A stretch of 17,725 nucleotides of DNA from Euryarchaeota archaeon UBA258 (lineage in GTDB: Archaea > Thermoplasmatota > Poseidoniia > Poseidoniales > Poseidoniaceae), in NCBI GenBank assembly GCA_002502605.1, contig DAPR01000010.1, positions 31,461-49,185 on the forward strand. The letters are read 5' to 3'. The translations under genes were made by a program, and so were the position numbers. The notes under the pieces are model-generated. The model was not told the DNA's origin, searched no databases, and saw only the letters and a list, made by a program, of their open reading frames with translations. Numbering within the stretch: the first letter of the stretch is position 1; every line of letters starts with the position of its first letter. Positions 14,210 to 17,725 of the stretch are shown here, piece after piece.

Positions 14210-15310
14210 TCAAGCCAAACCAAGTTCTGCGAGCTTTTCTGGGAGGTATGTTTCGGTCACGAAATCAAGACCGTACTTCGCCAAAGATTGCTGTTCAGCC
14301 TTCTTTCCGAGTTCGAGCATCATGTTGATTTGATTCTGCCACCAACCATCGGCAAACCGAGGATCGGTCAATTCTGCCTTGAGGGCTTCAATGTCTTTCT
14401 TTGAAAGATCATCATTTGGCAGATCGTAGGCTACGATGTCGTCTGCAGTGATGCCGAGGTATGTGGCTGTAGGTGTGGCCAAGTATTCTGAAATGTGAGC
14501 CGTTTTAATCGCACCATAGGCAATGGAGGCAAAAATCCGGAAGGACCAGGGGTCGCCGTCAAGGAAGACAACAACTGGTAGATCCCATTCTTCACTCATG
14601 CGCTTCATAATTCGGCGCGTTGAACGGGCAGGCTGGCCTTTGAGGTGCAGCAATCCACAGCGGAACTCTTCATCGAATCCGTTTTCAATCAGTCGATCGA
14701 ACATACCACCAGTCTCGATGGCCATGATGAAATCAATGTCATTTTCCAAAAGTTCGATTTTTTCAGCCTCAACATTGTAAGGCACACCATATCCGGAATC
14801 CCCAACATCGTCTCTAGCATTGATTCGCATCCACTCGCCGCGTCTGTTTCGTTCACGGAGGGTGAGGTTTCCGATCATTCGCGCACCGTCTTCTTCAGGG
14901 CGCAACTTGAAGTCTTCACGCAAGCATTTGGTTACGATTTCCAAATCTTCAGCTAAGTTGTTTGATTCATTCTGGCTACCGAACTTTCCGAGACCCCATG
15001 CTTCTGAAATGTAATACATCTCTCTCAGCGTTGAAGATTTTCCAGCTTCAAGCATTTCCTCAATGAATTCAACAACGTGCAAGGCGCGAAGCAATTGCTT
15101 GGCCGAGCCAAGGCTGGTCGCATCTCGAATGGATTGTTTCTTACCATATTTGTAAACGCCAAGTTTTGAATCGAAACCAATGTTGTTCTTGGTGCGTACA
15201 GGCAAAGTCATTGTTGGAGGTTCACCTTTGACAATTCGGTCATACATTTCCCCAACAATCAGATGCATGGCTTCTTTTGTTTCTTCTGCAGTGTGTCTTC
15301 TTGTCATCAT
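14210..15310 (-). CDS. top6A: DNA topoisomerase VI subunit A (Spo11-like)
   Basis: The product is a full-length 366-residue cleavage subunit of the type IIB topoisomerase. The winged-helix (CAP-like) domain carries the catalytic tyrosine in STLREMYYISE; by comparison with Spo11 the second tyrosine (Y100) attacks DNA. The Toprim domain has E199 in FIMAIETGG and D251/D253 in VVFLDGDPWSF, which bind Mg2+. LHLKGQPARSTRR (221-233) is also conserved. Working with Top6B as an A2B2 complex, it makes transient double-strand breaks and passes a second duplex through. ATG 15310 overlaps the top6B stop by four bases (ATGA), and an ATG directly follows at 15307. A full GGAGGTGA ribosome site lies just upstream, so translation is probably coupled. 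No key residue is missing. Confidence 0.97.
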   Translation of the reverse strand: MMTRRHTAEETKEAMHLIVGEMYDRIVKGEPPTMTLPVRTKNNIGFDSKLGVYKYGKKQSIRDATSLGSAKQLLRALHVVEFIEEMLEAGKSSTLREMYYISEAWGLGKFGSQNESNNLAEDLEIVTKCLREDFKLRPEEDGARMIGNLTLRERNRRGEWMRINARDDVGDSGYGVPYNVEAEKIELLENDIDFIMAIETGGMFDRLIENGFDEEFRCGLLHLKGQPARSTRRIMKRMSEEWDLPVVVFLDGDPWSFRIFASIAYGAIKTAHISEYLATPTATYLGITADDIVAYDLPNDDLSKKDIEALKAELTDPRFADGWWQNQINMMLELGKKAEQQSLAKYGLDFVTETYLPEKLAELGLA

Positions 15311-17361
15311 GCATCACCTCCAAACAGGGTGGTTTGGCCGCTTGGTGGAGCGACGGTCGGCTCTGCAACCGGTTGTGCGTGTTGGTCTTCTTCAGCATCC
15401 GACTCATCTGGTTCATTCAATGCCCGCTCCTGCCTTCGAATTTCCTCTAAGAATTTTTCATCCATCTTACTGGCTCCAATCACATCTTGAGCACCGCGGA
15501 AGAACACATCGGTTTCAGTCCAATCGCCTCGCTCAAGGCCACTTAGGCTGTATTTGATGACCGTTCGTTCACCCGGTTGTAGAGATTCGAGTTTCCATGC
15601 CCAAACGCCCGTTGCTTCCTTTCGTCCACCCGTTTCATTGCCTTCCATAACCGCACCATTCTTCTCTGGCCAAGTGGCCAGAATTGTGTACGCCCTTGTC
15701 CTGCTCGTGTAATTGAACAGCGTGATTGAAACATCGGTTTGCTTTGTTTCTTTATTCCAGACCGTTTCAGTTTCTGAAATCACAGCGGACATAATTTTGG
15801 TAATCGATCCTGCAAGGTCTGGAACGGGTTTGCCAAGAATATCTGCTGATTTTTTTGCAATGGCTGGTAAGATGTCGTTGATGAGTTCGAACTTTTCCTT
15901 GGTCTTGGCCATTTTCTTCTTCTTTTCCAAGTGCTTTCGCAACCCGCGACCCATTTCGAGCATCGCCTTCCGGGCTTCTTCGATCACTTCGCCGTTGTCA
16001 GCCAACGCCTCTTTTGCTTCAGAAGTGAACTGGACGTTGGTGCTTGCCAAATGAACAAGGATCGCAGCAGGGCCCTTAGGGACCCCCTTTGCTCCAGGTT
16101 GATCCAATCCATATTGCCGCCAATCTACGCTTTCAATCGCCTTGGTCAACAGGCACCCACCCTGTTGATACATCAATGGAACTCGGTTGGCGAACCGAAG
16201 GATTTCAACTGGTTTATCGGCAGGCATATTACCGCCGAAAATCAAACCGACCTCGACCTGGTATGGGTTGCCCTGTGTGACTGCAGGAGCTCGAGTAAGG
16301 GTTGTGATGAACCTTGAATCAATGGTTTTTGATAGACCCTTCTTGATCAATAACTCCTCGATCGGAGAAAGGCAATTTGTTGGTGGATTAAGCAATTTCA
16401 CGGGTTTCCCATTGACGTCCCTTTCACCCTGAAACGCTTCAAGAAGCGCTCTGATTTGGTCCGCATTGAGTGATTTTGGCTTGGCTTTTTCATCAATTTC
16501 AGCAGCGATCAACAGCTCCTTGCTCGCTCGTGCCGACACCCCTGAAAAGTTCATTCTTAGAAACACCGTCATCCGAGAATCAGTGGATTCTGCAATCATG
16601 CGCTGCAATTGTCCAAGCTCAATTCCATGGGGATGGGGCTTGATGCCTTCGACTTTGGTTGGAAGTCGTTCGGTGACCCTAGGCCAGTGGTGAACCTCTC
16701 CTTCTGGATCGGTGAATGTAATTTCAGCGTGAGGGTTGACAATGCTTGTCATGCGAAGGTACTGCCATACGCTTTGTCGGCCTTTCTGGTACTTTGCTTT
16801 CATTTGAGCGGTGACTTCAGTCCCATGCTCTTTGGCCGTTCCATCAGGGTTGTACCAAATTTCACGCCCTTGATTCTGCTTTGTGGCCTTGTTCTTTCTT
16901 GTGTCGAGCCCAATGTCCACGACCGCTGCAGTGGGTTCACTTGCGATTTTTGAGCGAACGTGGGTGTGCCGTCCGGTTGTCAACTGACAATACATGACCA
17001 CGCCAGTAATACCGATGCCTTGCTGACCTCTTGATTGCCGAATCGCGTGGAACCTCGATCCAAACAGCAATTGGCCGAAGACTTTCTCAATGCTCTTCTG
17101 AGGAATTCCCGGTCCGTTGTCTTCCACAACGAGTTTGATGATGTCTTTTTTGGTGTCGAGTTTTTCGATGGCTACATTGATCGTTGGCAAAATACGTGCT
17201 TCTTCACATGCATCGAGCGCGTTATCGACGGCTTCCTTGACAGCGGTGATCAACGATCGGGCAAGAGAGTCGAAGCCCAGGAAGTGCTTGTTTTTCTCAA
17301 AAAACTCAGAAATTGCGACTTGCTTTTGGTTTGATGCGAGTTTCTCTGCTATTCCAGACAT
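15307..17361 (-). CDS. top6B: DNA topoisomerase VI subunit B (GHKL ATPase)
   Basis: From ATG 17361 the product has 684 residues. A TTG at 17412 would add 17 odd residues; GGAGG at 17371-17375 sits 9 bases before the ATG. The GHKL fold is complete: KEAVDNALDACEE holds the catalytic Glu (about 43) and Asn (about 47), VEDNGPGIP holds the Asp at 81, and the glycine lid reads GQQGIGITG (about 112-120). The H2TH region follows, then the transducer domain, whose switch lysine lies in GVPKGPAAI (about 428). A C-terminal Ig-like domain (about 540-625, TDVSITLFNYTSRTRAYTI) precedes an acidic, proline-rich tail ending TTLFGGDA. ATP-driven dimerisation of this subunit gates strand passage by Top6A. It is the first gene of the minus-strand series. 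Confidence 0.97.
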   Translation of the reverse strand: MSGIAEKLASNQKQVAISEFFEKNKHFLGFDSLARSLITAVKEAVDNALDACEEARILPTINVAIEKLDTKKDIIKLVVEDNGPGIPQKSIEKVFGQLLFGSRFHAIRQSRGQQGIGITGVVMYCQLTTGRHTHVRSKIASEPTAAVVDIGLDTRKNKATKQNQGREIWYNPDGTAKEHGTEVTAQMKAKYQKGRQSVWQYLRMTSIVNPHAEITFTDPEGEVHHWPRVTERLPTKVEGIKPHPHGIELGQLQRMIAESTDSRMTVFLRMNFSGVSARASKELLIAAEIDEKAKPKSLNADQIRALLEAFQGERDVNGKPVKLLNPPTNCLSPIEELLIKKGLSKTIDSRFITTLTRAPAVTQGNPYQVEVGLIFGGNMPADKPVEILRFANRVPLMYQQGGCLLTKAIESVDWRQYGLDQPGAKGVPKGPAAILVHLASTNVQFTSEAKEALADNGEVIEEARKAMLEMGRGLRKHLEKKKKMAKTKEKFELINDILPAIAKKSADILGKPVPDLAGSITKIMSAVISETETVWNKETKQTDVSITLFNYTSRTRAYTILATWPEKNGAVMEGNETGGRKEATGVWAWKLESLQPGERTVIKYSLSGLERGDWTETDVFFRGAQDVIGASKMDEKFLEEIRRQERALNEPDESDAEEDQHAQPVAEPTVAPPSGQTTLFGGDA
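15314..15321 (-). promoter_or_regulatory. Full-consensus Shine-Dalgarno for top6A inside top6B
   Basis: On the minus strand this reads GGAGGTGA, a perfect match to the archaeal anti-Shine-Dalgarno core. It lies within the last codons of top6B, with GGAGG 6 bases from ATG 15310 and 9 bases from ATG 15307. It is the strongest ribosome site I saw in the window and would help keep the A and B subunits in balance. Confidence 0.75.
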
Positions 17362-17437
17362 GAGGCCATTCCTCCACCACGGTCCTCCTTCGTCCGGATG
17401 ACGAAGGGCCAATGATATTCACAGTGGTTCTCCGACG

Positions 17438-17445
17438 GTACTTAA
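17438..17445 (-). promoter_or_regulatory. Candidate TATA box for the top6B transcription unit
   Basis: The minus strand reads TTAAGTAC, in the context GGAATTAAGTACC, about 80 bases before ATG 17361. Transcription would start near 17416, giving a leader of about 55 bases that includes the GGAGG site. The same octamer precedes the surface-protein gene. This rests on position and AT content only. Confidence 0.35.
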
Positions 17446-17502
17446 TTCCTAAGCCATGCCTCGATTGAGCACCATGCTTTCCAGAGGCTTGGCTTGAAAT
17501 CC

Positions 17503-17510
17503 AAAATACA
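17503..17510 (+). promoter_or_regulatory. Candidate TATA box for the TM2-domain gene
   Basis: AAAATACA lies about 40 bases before ATG 17547, so transcription would start near 17533 with a short leader containing AGGA. It overlaps the first copy of a direct repeat ACAGCCA (17508-17514 and 17523-17529). The evidence is weak. Confidence 0.3.
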
Positions 17511-17546
17511 GCCAACCTTTTTACAGCCAGTCGGCATCAGGAAACT

Positions 17547-17600
17547 ATGCAACCACAACAAATGCAACCTGGTATGATGCAGATGCAACCAATGCAATCC
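17547..17600 (+). repeat. ATGCAACC short repeat encoding the Met/Gln/Pro leader
   Basis: ATGCAACC occurs at 17547, 17562 and 17583, and the near copy ATGCAATCC at 17592. All are in frame and encode MQP or MQS. This is codon-level low complexity, likely to vary in length between strains. Confidence 0.6.
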
Positions 17601-17725
17601 GACAAAAATTGGGTGGCTGTGTTGCTGCTTGGTCTGCTTGGCATTTTTGGTATCGCAGGAATCGATCGGTTTTACACCGGTTCAATTCTCTTGGGTGTTC
17701 TCAAACTCATCACCTTTGGAGGCTT
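17547..17725 (+). CDS. TM2-domain membrane protein, N-terminal part
   Basis: The 59 complete codons start at ATG 17547 and the gene runs off the window. Residues 1-18 are a Met/Gln/Pro-rich leader (MQPQQMQPGMMQMQPMQS). From residue 20, DKNWVAVLLLGLLGIFGI forms the first membrane segment, followed by the polar turn AGIDRFYTG and the start of the second segment (SILLGVLKLITFGG). Short helix, D-R-F-Y-x-G turn, second helix is the TM2 domain signature. TM2 proteins are small inner-membrane proteins whose biochemical role is mostly unknown. The gene is divergent from top6B across 185 bases. Confidence 0.85.
   Translation, partial: MQPQQMQPGMMQMQPMQSDKNWVAVLLLGLLGIFGIAGIDRFYTGSILLGVLKLITFGG

Noticed and set aside
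17362..17412. TTG-extended N-terminus of Top6B
   Set aside because: The added residues are unlike Top6B proteins, while ATG 17361 has GGAGG 9 bases upstream.
1..17725. CRISPR array, insertion sequence, phage or defence system
   Set aside because: No regularly spaced repeats, transposase, integrase, Cas, restriction or toxin motifs were found on either strand.

Overview
The window looks archaeal. It carries both subunits of DNA topoisomerase VI as a coupled pair, an ArsR-type regulator built like Pyrococcus SurR, Shine-Dalgarno sequences mixed with apparently leaderless or TTG starts, and a very large secreted surface protein. A eukaryote/bacteria-style PlsC-fold acyltransferase in this setting, with the giant CARDB/NEW3-like surface protein, fits Marine Group II Euryarchaeota (Poseidoniales). 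That taxonomic call is inference from gene content; no marker gene (rRNA, ribosomal protein) is present.

Layout. Bases 1-183 are the 3' end of an unrecognised plus-strand gene, followed by tRNA-Arg(CCT) at 207-280. Plus-strand genes then run from 383 to 11679: a four-TM membrane protein of unknown function; a stand-alone flavoprotein of the succinate dehydrogenase/fumarate reductase fold that lacks the usual active-site residues; a HIT-family hydrolase with a TTG-started acyltransferase one base behind it; a small cytoplasmic protein; and a 1698-residue cell-surface protein. In the surface protein I read a seven-bladed beta-propeller with a von Willebrand A domain inserted inside blade 4, then Ig-like domains and a C-terminal membrane anchor.

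From 17361 down to 11685 everything is on the minus strand and closely packed: top6B, top6A (4-base overlap), two single-pass-plus-signal membrane proteins with cysteine-bearing ectodomains (gaps of 37 and 14 bases), and after 83 bases the SurR-like regulator. The regulator converges on the giant surface gene with only 5 bases between the stops. A divergent TM2-domain protein starts at 17547 and runs off the window.

How the parts might work together: Top6A and Top6B form one A2B2 enzyme. The HIT protein and acyltransferase look co-transcribed. The two membrane proteins share the Topo VI transcription unit by spacing, but nothing in their sequence ties them to DNA topology. The longest stretch without a gene is 137 bases (1907-2043). 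I found no CRISPR array, insertion sequence, integrase or prophage gene. The most unusual items are the surface protein's architecture, the flavoprotein's altered active site, the acyltransferase type and a duplicated motif in the tail of one membrane protein.
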